64,000 bases of DNA. It comes from RGIG1995 sp045652425. Its GTDB lineage: Bacteria; Bacillota; Clostridia; Oscillospirales; CAG-272. Both the position numbers and the translations under genes were made by a program. The notes under the pieces were generated by a model. That model made no database searches and had not been told where the DNA came from. It saw only the letters and a list, made by a program, of their open reading frames with translations. Each line of letters starts with the position of its first letter. The stretch's first letter is position 1. The stretch is taken from positions 1 to 64,000 of the forward strand of contig JAZRUG010000026.1 in assembly GCA_045652425.1 (NCBI GenBank). The letters run 5' to 3'. Shown here piece after piece: positions 34,520 to 43,113 of the stretch.

Positions 34520-34975
34520 TTATTTACTTTCTTTTTTCATATCCTTAAGCTCTTGCATAAAGCTTTCAATATCGTTGAAGTTACGGTAAACCGAGGCATA
34601 TCTTACATAGGAAACTTCGTCTATATCACGAAGCTTCTCAAGCACTCGTCTGCCTATCTCCGACGTATGTACTTCCGTCTGAAATGCATTCCTCAAATCA
34701 ACTTCAATCTCCGTTATAATTCTATCCATATCTTCGGGGGTTATCATAGAACGCTTATAACAAGCTTTATCAAGACCGTTCAGTATCTTACTGCGGTCAA
34801 AAAACTGCTTCGTTCCGTTCTTCTTTATAACAATAAGCGGCACTTTCTCGTGTACCTCATACGTCGTAAAACGTCTTCCGCACGAAACACATTCTCTCCT
34901 TCTTCTTATCTCCGAATCCGTCGGTCTGCTGTCAATAACTTTACTGTTCGTCTCTCCGCATACCGGACATTTCAT
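34520..34975 (-). CDS. nrdR: Transcriptional repressor NrdR
   Basis: A 151-residue repressor of ribonucleotide reductase genes. The N-terminal zinc ribbon (MKCPVCGETNSKVIDSRP then CVSCGRRFTTYE) binds DNA, and the ATP-cone domain (about 49-139, VIKKNGTKQFFDRSKILNGL) senses ATP/dATP. It lies downstream of nrdD and nrdG, and the nrdD promoter carries two matching NrdR boxes, so feedback control of the locus is likely. Confidence 0.97.
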   Translation of the reverse strand: MKCPVCGETNSKVIDSRPTDSEIRRRRECVSCGRRFTTYEVHEKVPLIVIKKNGTKQFFDRSKILNGLDKACYKRSMITPEDMDRIITEIEVDLRNAFQTEVHTSEIGRRVLEKLRDIDEVSYVRYASVYRNFNDIESFMQELKDMKKESK

Positions 34976-35005
34976 ATTTCCTTCCCCCTCTTTCTAAATT
35001 CTCTT

Positions 35006-35674
35006 TTACAGCCCTCTAACAACACATTTACCGCCGTTTTCAACAACACTACGGGCTGTTTCTTCTACATAGGCTCTCGGGTGCGGCACTCCCTCTCCCT
35101 CAACCTGTCTGTACTGCTGTAAATAATAATCGCTATCCCCTACTATTTTCTTCGATATATCCAAAATATCCTCTTTGCTCAAATCAGGACAAAACGTCGT
35201 TCTGAACTCGTGCCAAACACCGCTTTCTTTCAAATAGGTTACAGTTTCAAGCACTTTTGAAATATCAACATCACAGCCTGCAACAAGAGAATACTTTTCT
35301 ATATTCGCCTTTATATCCATAGCAACGTAGTCGATATATCCCTTTTGACAGAGCGATTTTACAACCTTGGGGTTAGTTCCGTTTGTATCAAGCTTAACCT
35401 TATAGCCCAAAGCCTTTATACTCGCAACAAATGCTTCAAGGTCAGGCTGCAATGTGGGTTCTCCCCCCGACACAACAACGCCTTTCAGCATACCTTTTCT
35501 CTTATTAAGATAGTCCATAACCTCAAGTGCGTCTACTTTCGGCGCATCTCCACCAAGAATATGCTTATTATGGCAATATCCGCATTTCATATTACACCCC
35601 GGAGTAAACACCACGCAGGATATTATACCGGGAAAATCAACAAACGATGATTTTTGAAAACCTGCTATATTCAT
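35006..35674 (-). CDS. nrdG: Anaerobic ribonucleotide reductase activating protein
   Basis: A 222-residue radical SAM enzyme. The cluster motif is CNMKCGYCHN (CxxxCxxC), followed by GVVVSGGEPTLQP (the SAM GGE motif) and KLDTNGTNP. It makes the glycyl radical on NrdD. The start is at ATG 35674 with GAGGTGAT just upstream; the GTG three codons earlier overlaps this SD. It has its own promoter because a terminator hairpin separates it from nrdD. Confidence 0.93.
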   Translation of the reverse strand: MNIAGFQKSSFVDFPGIISCVVFTPGCNMKCGYCHNKHILGGDAPKVDALEVMDYLNKRKGMLKGVVVSGGEPTLQPDLEAFVASIKALGYKVKLDTNGTNPKVVKSLCQKGYIDYVAMDIKANIEKYSLVAGCDVDISKVLETVTYLKESGVWHEFRTTFCPDLSKEDILDISKKIVGDSDYYLQQYRQVEGEGVPHPRAYVEETARSVVENGGKCVVRGL

Positions 35675-35701
35675 AGTAATCACCTCTGCATTTTCAATTA
35701 T

Positions 35702-35730
35702 ATTATATCACACAAATACAACATTTGCAA
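35702..35730 (-). promoter_or_regulatory. Promoter of nrdG
   Basis: TTGCAA at 35730-35725 and TATAAT at 35707-35702, 17-bp spacer, minus strand. Confidence 0.6.
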
Positions 35731-35732
35731 GA

Positions 35733-35764
35733 GAAAAACAATCCCCGCCGAGATAACGGCGGGG
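35733..35764 (-). terminator. nrdD terminator, probably leaky
   Basis: CCCCGCCG (35743-35750) / CGGCGGGG (35757-35764), followed on the minus strand by ATTGTTTTTC. Confidence 0.7.
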
Positions 35765-35774
35765 AAAAAACTAA

Positions 35775-37850
35775 TTAGATAACAAACTTCTTTCTCTTCA
35801 TATACTCTTCTCTCTTACCTTTGTTGTAGTTCTGAACGGGACGGAGATAGCCAACAACTCTTGACCATACCTCTGCATCCTGTCCACACTCGGGGCAATT
35901 AAAGTGTTCGCCTACTATATATCCGTGGTCGGGGCAAATAGAGAACGTAGGAGTAATTGAAATATAGGGCATCTTGTACTTATCAAACACGTTCTTGATA
36001 AGGTCCTTACATACCTGAATATCTTCAATACGTTCGCCGATATAGAGGTGGTAAACGGTACCGCCTGTATAAAGCGACTGAAGCTCGTCCTGAAGTTCCA
36101 TACATTCGAATATATCGTCCGTATATGCAACGGGAAGCTGACTGGAGTTTGTATAAAAGGGTTCTTCCAAACCTGCCTGAATAATATCGGGATACATATC
36201 GTGGTCAAGCTTTGCAAGACGGTATGTCGTACCCTCTGCAGGTGTAGCTTCGAGGTTGTAAGAATGGCCCGTTTCTTCCTGGAACTGACTCATAAGCTCA
36301 CGGAGATAGTTCATAACTTCAATTGAGAAGTTCTTACCCTCTTCCGAGCCAATGTCAACACCGAGGAAGTTAAGACAACATTCGTTCATACCTACCAAGC
36401 CGATAGTATTAAAGTGGTTTGTCCAATATTCACCCGTACGAGCCTTAATATTTCTGAGGTAGTAGGTTGAATAGGGATACAAGCCCTTTTCCGACTGATG
36501 TTCAATAATCTTTCTCTTTATTTCAAGAGATGTCTTACCAATTCTTGCTATCTTTTCAAGTCTTTCAAAGAACTCTTCTCTTGTCTTACTGAGGTAACCG
36601 ATTCTGGGCATATTAATGGTATAAACACCGATAGAACCTGTCATGGGGTTTGAACCGAACAAACCGCCGCCTCTCTTACGAAGCTCTCTCTTATCGAGTC
36701 TCAAACGGCAGCACATAGATACTGCATCTTCGGGAGAAAGGTCGGAATTTACGTAGTTTGCAAAGTAAGGAATACCGTACTTACAAGTAATCTTCATAAA
36801 TTCGTCAACAACGGGGCTGTCCCACTCAAAGTCTTTCGTAATGTTAATGGTAGGAATCGGGAATGTAAATACTCTTCCCTTTGCATCGCCCTCAAGCATT
36901 ACTGCGCAGAAAGCCTTGTTGAATATATCCATCTGTTCCTGGAAATCGCCGTAAACCTTATCCTTGTATTCACCGTGGATAATAACAGGTTCATTCTTCA
37001 ATGTGTTGGGAACCTTTACGTCAAAAGTAAGGTTGGAGAAAGGACACTGGAAACCAACACGTGTAGGTACGTTTATATTAAATACGAACTCCTGAATGCA
37101 CTGCTTAACCTGTTCGTACGTAAGGTTATCATAATAAATAAAGGGTGCGCAATATGTATCAATAGAACTCCAAGCCTGAGCACCGGCTGTTTCGCCCTGT
37201 GTTGTAAAGGTTGAGTTAACTATCTGACCGAGGAATGAACGAAGATGTCCCGCAGGCTTACTTTCAACTTTGCCGCCAACACCGCCGAAACCGTCCATAA
37301 GGAGCTGTCTTAAATCCCAACCTGCGCAATACGGTCCAAAGAAACCGAGGTCGTGAATATGAGCATCGCCGCTTTCATGAGCCTTTCTTACGTCTTCGGG
37401 ATATACTTCATAAAGCCAATATTTTTTCGTAAACGCTTCTCTTACGTAGTTGTTAAGACCGTTTACAGATCTCTGCATATTTGCGTTCTCTTTAATCGAC
37501 CAGTCCTTGTCGCCGAGGTAATTACCGAACATATCAATAGTAGCACCGATAAGAGAGTCCATCTCTCTTGCGTGCTTTCTCTTCTGACGGTAAAGAATAT
37601 ACGCCTTTGCTACAGCCGCGTATCCGTTTTCGATAAGCACCTGTTCAACTATATCCTGTACGCCTTCAACTTCGGGTGTCGAATCCTTATATTTTTCTTC
37701 CGCCTTTTCTACTACCATCATGGTAAGACGGCTTGCATTGTATTCTGAGTCATACTCGCACGCGGTAAATGCGTTACGGATAGCTTTCGTAATCTTTATT
37801 TCATCAAAAAGCTCGACTCTTCCGTCTCTTTTTACTATGTGTGTAAACAT
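35775..37850 (-). CDS. nrdD: Anaerobic (class III) ribonucleoside-triphosphate reductase
   Basis: A 691-residue glycyl-radical enzyme that makes dNTPs without oxygen. The N-terminal ATP-cone (IVKRDGRVELFDEIKITKAI, about 4-90) is the allosteric site. The catalytic barrel follows (CPFSNLTFD, NEPVIIHGEYKD). The C terminus has zinc cysteines (FNCPECGQ) and the radical loop RVVGYLRP. The nearby nrdG activates it and nrdR would repress it. Confidence 0.97.
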   Translation of the reverse strand: MFTHIVKRDGRVELFDEIKITKAIRNAFTACEYDSEYNASRLTMMVVEKAEEKYKDSTPEVEGVQDIVEQVLIENGYAAVAKAYILYRQKRKHAREMDSLIGATIDMFGNYLGDKDWSIKENANMQRSVNGLNNYVREAFTKKYWLYEVYPEDVRKAHESGDAHIHDLGFFGPYCAGWDLRQLLMDGFGGVGGKVESKPAGHLRSFLGQIVNSTFTTQGETAGAQAWSSIDTYCAPFIYYDNLTYEQVKQCIQEFVFNINVPTRVGFQCPFSNLTFDVKVPNTLKNEPVIIHGEYKDKVYGDFQEQMDIFNKAFCAVMLEGDAKGRVFTFPIPTINITKDFEWDSPVVDEFMKITCKYGIPYFANYVNSDLSPEDAVSMCCRLRLDKRELRKRGGGLFGSNPMTGSIGVYTINMPRIGYLSKTREEFFERLEKIARIGKTSLEIKRKIIEHQSEKGLYPYSTYYLRNIKARTGEYWTNHFNTIGLVGMNECCLNFLGVDIGSEEGKNFSIEVMNYLRELMSQFQEETGHSYNLEATPAEGTTYRLAKLDHDMYPDIIQAGLEEPFYTNSSQLPVAYTDDIFECMELQDELQSLYTGGTVYHLYIGERIEDIQVCKDLIKNVFDKYKMPYISITPTFSICPDHGYIVGEHFNCPECGQDAEVWSRVVGYLRPVQNYNKGKREEYMKRKKFVI

Positions 37851-37893
37851 TTTTCTCCCCCTATATTTCTGTCATTTTATCGTGATTGTACCT

Positions 37894-37951
37894 ATTATAA
37901 CACAACACCAAATATTGTGTCAATACCCAAACGTAACACAATATATTGTAT
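37894..37951 (-). promoter_or_regulatory. nrdD promoter with two NrdR boxes
   Basis: On the minus strand TTGACA (37923-37918) and TATAAT (37899-37894) are 18 bp apart. Two 16-bp NrdR boxes lie at 37905-37920 (box ACACCAAATATTGTGT, over the -35 and spacer) and 37936-37951 (ACACAATATATTGTAT). They are 31 bp apart centre to centre, the three-turn spacing required for NrdR. The rest of the gap to 38185 holds the promoter and palindrome of the next gene. Confidence 0.8.
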
Positions 37952-38122
37952 GTATTGTGTTTTCAGCGTTATTCATCCCCCCCTCACATTCCAACCGTGA
38001 AATGCTTTATTCTATGCCAAAAAACAAGATTTTTATACCGCTTTTTCGACACTTTTTTTACACCAAAAAAACAGCCCTCCACTATATGTAGGCCAATAAA
38101 AAATTTTACTTTTTATTTTTGT

Positions 38123-38151
38123 TGATTTTCACCATACTGTATGGTATAATT
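38123..38151 (+). promoter_or_regulatory. Promoter of the Dabb gene with a palindromic operator
   Basis: TTGATT at 38123-38128 and TATAAT at 38146-38151, 17-bp spacer. A perfect 13-bp palindrome, CCATACTGTATGG (38133-38145), fills the spacer and abuts the -10; a bound repressor would block the promoter. The cognate factor is unknown. Confidence 0.6.
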
Positions 38152-38185
38152 GGATAACAAATATTTTTTTGAGAGGTAAAATATT

Positions 38186-38488
38186 ATGATCAAACATATT
38201 GTAATGTGGAAATTTAAGGAAGAGGCAGAAGGCAGAACAAAGCTTCAAAATATGGAGCTTGTCAGAGACAGACTTTACGCTCTCGTTCCCATAATTCCCG
38301 AAATTAAAAAAATGGAAATAGGCTTCGATTTCAGTCAAACTCCCATGTCCTACGACATGATGCTTTACACTGAATTTGAAACCAAAGAAGCTCTCGACGT
38401 TTACGCTGTTGACAGCGAACACGAAAAGGTTAAGAAAATCGTTGCCGCAACAACAGAAGCCCGTGTCGTTCTCGACTACGAAGTATAA
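38186..38488 (+). CDS. Dabb-family (stress-responsive alpha/beta barrel) protein
   Basis: A 100-residue ferredoxin-like barrel protein. IKHIVMWKFKEEAEG at the N terminus and EFETKEALDVYAVDSEHEKV are the Dabb signatures; small homologues form dimers and some are cyclases, but no substrate is predictable. SD GAGAGGT. Monocistronic with a palindrome in its promoter, so it may be under stress control. Confidence 0.85.
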   Translation: MIKHIVMWKFKEEAEGRTKLQNMELVRDRLYALVPIIPEIKKMEIGFDFSQTPMSYDMMLYTEFETKEALDVYAVDSEHEKVKKIVAATTEARVVLDYEV

Positions 38489-38530
38489 TTTTCTTTCCAT
38501 TAAATAACAAACAAAGAAGGGGGAATAAGT

Positions 38531-39466
38531 ATCAATACCTCAAACACCATAGATTCATACAAAAAAACAATTGATGCTGTTTCCCTTGGTCTTTTGTTTC
38601 ATATTGCGCTGTTCCAACTCACACCATTCTTCACCCAATTAATATATTCGCTTTTCCGCAAAGCAGGTTTTGATGAAAACTCGGTTGTCTACGCTAACGT
38701 CTGTACTTGTGTGGATATTATACTTTACTTAATTGTATTTCTTCTCCCTGCTTTTTTCATTTTCAGATATACTCAAAAAACAACTTCTGTTATATCCCTT
38801 AAATTTGTTTGCCCGAAATGTATAATCGGGCTCGGAATAACAGCAATAGGATGTATATCTGCATCGGGAAACATAACAAATCTTATAAAATTTCTCTTTA
38901 ATAAAATAGGTGTAGGTTTCATAAACTATTCGCCTGATATTCCGCGCAATCTTTTAGGGTTAGTTTTACTTTTCGTATCGTCTGCAATAGTCCCTGCTAT
39001 AGTTGAAGAAATACTGTTCCGCAAGGTTATTCTTGAAAGATTTATCCCCTTTGGAAAGGCTTTTGCAATTATTTTTACAGCGTTCCTTTTTTCGCTTATG
39101 CATACTAATATTTCGCAGTTTTTGTATGCCTTCACTGGCGGAGTGTTCTTGGGATATTTAACCGTAAAAGCACGTTCCGTTATTCCTGCAATGATTTTAC
39201 ATTTCTTAAACAACTCTCTTTCATTGATTTATCTTTTAATAAGTGAATTCACAACCGGCAAGGCTGATAACACGCTTCTTCTCTTTGATATTGCCCTTGG
39301 TATATTCGGTGTAGCTTCACTGTTGTATTTAATCAAAAAGAATAAGAAAGAATTTGTGAGCAATATATCCAAAGCGTTATCTATCCCCAAACCTTTTAAC
39401 GTATTTCTTCTCGGATATATTATTTACTGTCTTTATTTATCGGCAAGGTGGATATATATTATATGA
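38531..39466 (+). CDS. CPBP-family intramembrane metalloprotease (start uncertain)
   Basis: About 310 residues with six to eight transmembrane helices. EEILFRKVILERF (EExxxR), FSLMHTNISQFLYAF and the C-terminal HFLNNS are the three CPBP/Abi motifs. Such proteins cleave membrane substrates or protect against bacteriocins; the substrate is unknown. The first ATG/GTG/TTG is TTG 38594, which has no SD. The open frame extends back to 38504 (stop at 38501-38503), and AGAAGGGGG at 38515-38523 is placed to serve a codon near 38531 (ATC). The start given is therefore tentative and would need a non-standard codon. It overlaps tadA by 4 bp. Confidence 0.8.
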   Translation: MNTSNTIDSYKKTIDAVSLGLLFHIALFQLTPFFTQLIYSLFRKAGFDENSVVYANVCTCVDIILYLIVFLLPAFFIFRYTQKTTSVISLKFVCPKCIIGLGITAIGCISASGNITNLIKFLFNKIGVGFINYSPDIPRNLLGLVLLFVSSAIVPAIVEEILFRKVILERFIPFGKAFAIIFTAFLFSLMHTNISQFLYAFTGGVFLGYLTVKARSVIPAMILHFLNNSLSLIYLLISEFTTGKADNTLLLFDIALGIFGVASLLYLIKKNKKEFVSNISKALSIPKPFNVFLLGYIIYCLYLSARWIYII

Positions 39467-39933
39467 ATGATTGTATTGAAAAAAATGATGAATATTTTAT
39501 GAGCCTTGCTATAGAAGAGGCAAAAAAGGCAGCAGAAATAGGCGAAGTCCCTGTCGGTGCCGTCATCGTATGCGAGGGAGAAGTCGTATCAAGTGCATTC
39601 AACACAAGAGAAACGGGAAAAAACGCGCTTCACCACGCAGAAATAAAGGCTATTGACAACGCTTGTAAAACACTTCGCGGTTGGCGGTTACATAAATGCG
39701 ATATGTACGTTACACTTGAGCCCTGCCCCATGTGCGCAGGCGCTATTGTAAATGCAAGAATAAAAAGAGTTATCTACGGCGCTTTCGATACTAAAGCGGG
39801 GGCATTCGGAACCGTATTTAATATGAACGATATTCCGCTGAACCACAAGCCGGAAATTGTTTCGGGGGTTTGTAAGGAAGAGTGCGCAAAACTCTTGTCC
39901 GACTTTTTTGCAGAACTACGTAAAAGAAAGTAA
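39463..39933 (+). CDS. tadA: tRNA-specific adenosine deaminase
   Basis: A 156-residue deaminase converting A34 to inosine in tRNA-Arg(ACG). The zinc site is HHAEIKAID (HAE) and LEPCPMCAGAIVNARI (PCxxC); GAVIVCEGEVVSSAFNTRE lies before it. ATG at 39463 overlaps the stop of the CPBP gene in ATGA, with AAGGTGG upstream; GTG 39448 is inside that SD. Confidence 0.95.
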   Translation: MNDCIEKNDEYFMSLAIEEAKKAAEIGEVPVGAVIVCEGEVVSSAFNTRETGKNALHHAEIKAIDNACKTLRGWRLHKCDMYVTLEPCPMCAGAIVNARIKRVIYGAFDTKAGAFGTVFNMNDIPLNHKPEIVSGVCKEECAKLLSDFFAELRKRK

Positions 39934-39950
39934 ATTTTTCGGTAAAATAT

Positions 39951-40616
39951 ATGGAAGATATAAAAATATTATATGAAGATAAAAATATAACCGTATGTGT
40001 AAAGCCACCGCTCATTTTATCTCAACAAGATGAAAAAGGCTCTGCTGATATGGTGTCGCTGTTAAGCGCACAGACAAAGGTTCAGCACAAATGCGTCCAC
40101 CGACTTGATTTCGGTGTCGGTGGAACTATGGTATATGCAAAAAATGATGTCGCCGCATCAAAGTTATCTGCCGCTATTCAAAACAGAAGCTTTGAAAAAG
40201 AATATTTGGCTGTTATATACGGTATACCCCAAGAAAAAAGCGGAACTTACAAAGATTTGCTTTTTAAAGATTCAAAAAAGAATAAAAGTTACGTTGTCGA
40301 CCGTGTTAGAAAGGGTGTAAAAGAAGCGAGTCTGGAATACAGGCTTCTTGACACAAAAGAAACGGAAAAAGGCCCTCTCTCTCTCGTTTGGATAAAACTC
40401 CACACGGGAAGAACGCATCAGATCCGAGTTCAGTTCGCATCAAGAAAAACTCCTCTTTTAGGCGACGGTAAATACGGAAGCCGAACAAATGAAAAGGTTA
40501 CGGCACTTTGGTCATACAGAACAACATTTCCGCATCCCTTGACACAAAAAAATTTATCATTTGAAAGCCTTCCGGATAACCACTTTCCTTGGAATCTATT
40601 TGAGCTTTGTGTGTAA
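39951..40616 (+). CDS. RluA-family pseudouridine synthase
   Basis: A 221-residue pseudouridine synthase. HRLDFGVGGTMVYAK carries the catalytic Asp (HRLD), KEYLAVIYG and HTGRTHQIRVQFA are further family motifs, and GDGKYGS ends the domain. No S4 domain is present, so it is a short RluA-type enzyme; the rRNA or tRNA target is not predictable. It starts 17 bp after tadA. Confidence 0.9.
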   Translation: MEDIKILYEDKNITVCVKPPLILSQQDEKGSADMVSLLSAQTKVQHKCVHRLDFGVGGTMVYAKNDVAASKLSAAIQNRSFEKEYLAVIYGIPQEKSGTYKDLLFKDSKKNKSYVVDRVRKGVKEASLEYRLLDTKETEKGPLSLVWIKLHTGRTHQIRVQFASRKTPLLGDGKYGSRTNEKVTALWSYRTTFPHPLTQKNLSFESLPDNHFPWNLFELCV

Positions 40617-40672
40617 AAATACGCACAAGGCTCTTTTGTTTGCAAAAAAATGAACAAACAAACGATTTTTTA

Positions 40673-40701
40673 TTGACTTTTTCTCAATTAGATACTATAA
40701 T
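40673..40701 (+). promoter_or_regulatory. Promoter of the first Gfo/Idh/MocA gene
   Basis: TTGACT at 40673-40678 and TATAAT at 40696-40701, spacer 17 bp. Confidence 0.75.
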
Positions 40702-40762
40702 TTAACTGTCTAACAGAAAAAAAGAACGTTTAAATATACGTTCAATTTACGAGGTGAATATT

Positions 40763-42040
40763 ATGCCAAGAAGAAAGAAGTTAAAGGACGTCCGTATCGG
40801 TATTTTCGGTCTTCATCGCGGACTTTCTTTCGTAAAAAATCTTAAAAGAATTAAAGGTGTAACCATCGTTGCTGTCTGCGAAAAGCTTGATACTGAAATT
40901 GAAAAAGCAAAAGAGTTCCTTCCAGAAGAAACACTTATTTTCAAGAACTTCGATGAGTTTTTCGAAGTCGAAATGGATGCTGTTGTTCTCGCAAACTATT
41001 TCCATGAACACGCAAAATACGCCATCAAATTCCTCGAAAAAGGTGTTCACGTTCTTAGCGAAACCACGGCTGCGCCTACTTTAGGCGAATGTGTTGAACT
41101 TTGTCAAGCGGTTGAAAAGTCGGGTTGCAAATATATGCTTGCGGCAAATACAAGCTGGATGCCCGGTGTTAGAGAATTACAGACACTCTACAAAAAAGGT
41201 GTTGTCGGCGACGCTATCTTCGGCGAGGCTGAATACCTTCACCCTTGGGAATCCGAACCCACCGGCTTCAACAACAGAAATAAAAACAGTTATACACACT
41301 GGAGAAAATACCTTCCCCGTACATACTACAATATGCACTCTCTCGGTGCTTTGATGGAAATTACCGGTTCCGTTCCCGTTAAGGTTTCCGGCAAAGCTTG
41401 TTTTACACCTAAATTCAGCGAATCTATGAGCCAGCCTTATATGGGCGACTCTTCTTCGGTAACAATTACCGAAATGGATAACGGCGCTGTATTTACGTCT
41501 ACCGGTTGCGCTTCCATTGGCCCCATCAGCAAATGGTTCAGAATAGCAGGTAACTTGGGTAACATTGAAACTCTTCGTTTCGACCAGTGCGGAGTTCGTA
41601 TAGATCCTATGAAATGGCTTGTTGAAGAAGGCGACGAAACAAACGGCCAGAAGATCTACTATCCCGAAGACGCAAGATCAACAGGCTTGTTTACAGATAG
41701 AGAAATTAAATACGCAGATCTTCCCCAGGCTACAAAATCCGGTCACGCAGGACACTGCGACTTCTGGATCACCCTTTACTTTATCAAGTACCTCAGAGGT
41801 CAAATCGAGCCATTCTTTAACGTATACAGAGCAACTGCTCTTTCCGCTGCCGCTATCCTTTCTTGGAGAAGCGTACTCAACGGCGGTAAGGAATACGATA
41901 TTCCCGATTTCACAAACAAGAGAACAAGAAAGAAATATCTTAAAGACCGCGTATCTCCCTTCCCCAAGGAAGACGGTTCGGTTGATATCCCTTGCTCAAG
42001 CAGAGAATATAACCTCTTTAAAAAGTATAACGTTGAATAA
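40763..42040 (+). CDS. Gfo/Idh/MocA-like protein, copy 1
   Basis: A 425-residue protein with the two-domain Gfo/Idh/MocA layout: a Rossmann domain (about 1-130) and a C-terminal alpha/beta domain with RTYYNMHSLGALMEITG. The nucleotide loop is GIFGLHRG (13-20), not the standard GxGxxG/A, and the catalytic EKP motif is replaced by SETTAAPT (99-106), so the Lys is missing. Oxidoreductase activity is therefore doubtful. The end (PFPKEDGSVDIPCSS ... KYN) is conserved in two further copies at 51.9 and 53.4 kb. ATG chosen because GAGGTGAAT precedes it. Substrate unknown. Confidence 0.85.
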   Translation: MPRRKKLKDVRIGIFGLHRGLSFVKNLKRIKGVTIVAVCEKLDTEIEKAKEFLPEETLIFKNFDEFFEVEMDAVVLANYFHEHAKYAIKFLEKGVHVLSETTAAPTLGECVELCQAVEKSGCKYMLAANTSWMPGVRELQTLYKKGVVGDAIFGEAEYLHPWESEPTGFNNRNKNSYTHWRKYLPRTYYNMHSLGALMEITGSVPVKVSGKACFTPKFSESMSQPYMGDSSSVTITEMDNGAVFTSTGCASIGPISKWFRIAGNLGNIETLRFDQCGVRIDPMKWLVEEGDETNGQKIYYPEDARSTGLFTDREIKYADLPQATKSGHAGHCDFWITLYFIKYLRGQIEPFFNVYRATALSAAAILSWRSVLNGGKEYDIPDFTNKRTRKKYLKDRVSPFPKEDGSVDIPCSSREYNLFKKYNVE

Positions 42041-42053
42041 GATAGTCAACACA

Positions 42054-42095
42054 AAACTCACGGCGATTACAAAAATTTGTAATCGCCGTGAGTTT
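42054..42095. terminator. Bidirectional terminator between copy 1 and the accessory module
   Basis: A 20-bp perfect stem, 42054-42073 with 42076-42095 (AAACTCACGGCGATTACAAA and its complement), between convergent genes. Confidence 0.85.
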
Positions 42096-42111
42096 GATTT
42101 CACAAACAATT

Positions 42112-42594
42112 TTACTGATTTATTAAATATTCATTCGGCGAAATTATACCTACATCACAAATACTGTCAACACTCCAAAAACCTTCCGCGGTTCCTGAAA
42201 CCGATATAGCCGCCTTTATTCCACCGTATTCAAATCCATTTTGAATAACAAAACCATAGATATACCGTTTCTGACCATTACTAAATAAATATGAATAATT
42301 CTTTATTTCAGAACTTTCCCATTCATACGAACAATCATATGTCCACCCCATTTCATCCCCCCCTATTGCCGAAGCAATAAAAGGAACAGTTGAATTTTCA
42401 CAGTACATATATAATGGTGAATCATCTTCTTTCAAAGCAAGATTTGTTTTTTGAGCCCCATTTTCATCAAAAGAAAAAATAAATTTATATTCTACCGTGG
42501 AAGCTGATGAATAAATAATACCATTTAAAAAAAATAACACACCAAGCATAGAAATAGCTATAATCTTAATTATAATATCTAATCTTTTCATCAT
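42112..42594 (-). CDS. Small secreted protein of the module, paralogue C (diverged)
   Basis: A 160-residue protein with an N-terminal signal sequence (about 1-32, cleavage plausible near SSAS-TV). The mature part shares with two other genes of the module the core LYMYC ... PFIASAIGGD ... DCSYEW ... YLF ... VIQNGF ... SVSGTAEGFW ... IISPNEYL. The first two Cys are conserved and could form a disulphide. It overlaps the next small gene by 4 bp (ATGA). Family unknown; weakly reminiscent of DUF2712 from memory, which must be tested by search. Function: unknown secreted factor. Confidence 0.75.
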   Translation of the reverse strand: MMKRLDIIIKIIAISMLGVLFFLNGIIYSSASTVEYKFIFSFDENGAQKTNLALKEDDSPLYMYCENSTVPFIASAIGGDEMGWTYDCSYEWESSEIKNYSYLFSNGQKRYIYGFVIQNGFEYGGIKAAISVSGTAEGFWSVDSICDVGIISPNEYLINQ

Positions 42595-43064
42595 TTTCTT
42601 ATGTAATCATTAGCCGATATAACATTACTTTGAAAAACCCCGTCAGGATTCCAAAAACCATACGCTGTTCCAGAAACTGATGTATCACCTTTTATAAAGC
42701 ACATATCATAACCATTTTCGATAACATAGTTATACATAAATCTTCTATTTCCCGAAATGAATAAATATGTACGTTGCATATCTCCTGCAACACCATATTC
42801 ATATGAACAATCATGTTCTGTATAATTACTGCCATCTACTCCCCAAGCAGAAGCTATATACGGAGTTGTAGTAGATGTACAATACATATACATGCTGGAA
42901 TCATTATTCTTTGTTCTGATACCAGTTTTATTTACCGTTCCTGCAAGGAAAAAAACAAAGTCATTTATATCATTTTCTGCATAAATATCCACTACAAACA
43001 TAGAGACCAACATTAAAACACTCATTACAATTGTTAATATTTTTATTAAATATGCGCTTTTCAT
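42591..43064 (-). CDS. Small secreted protein of the module, paralogue A
   Basis: A 157-residue protein with a signal peptide (about 1-29, IYA then END). The mature domain has SSMYMYCTSTTTPYIASAW, HDCSYEYG, RTYLFISGNRRFMYNYVI, CFIKGDTSVSGTAYGFW and VISANDYIR. It is nearly the same as paralogue B at 46.1 kb in the second half, showing recent duplication. No enzyme motif. It sits after the transporter genes and the 194-residue protein. Being exported and duplicated with a dedicated transporter nearby is the pattern of bacteriocin or signal proteins, but this is inference. Confidence 0.8.
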   Translation of the reverse strand: MKSAYLIKILTIVMSVLMLVSMFVVDIYAENDINDFVFFLAGTVNKTGIRTKNNDSSMYMYCTSTTTPYIASAWGVDGSNYTEHDCSYEYGVAGDMQRTYLFISGNRRFMYNYVIENGYDMCFIKGDTSVSGTAYGFWNPDGVFQSNVISANDYIRK

Positions 43065-43113
43065 ATTAAAATTCTCCTTAAAAGTACATTAGTAATTTAC
43101 AAAACTCAAATTA

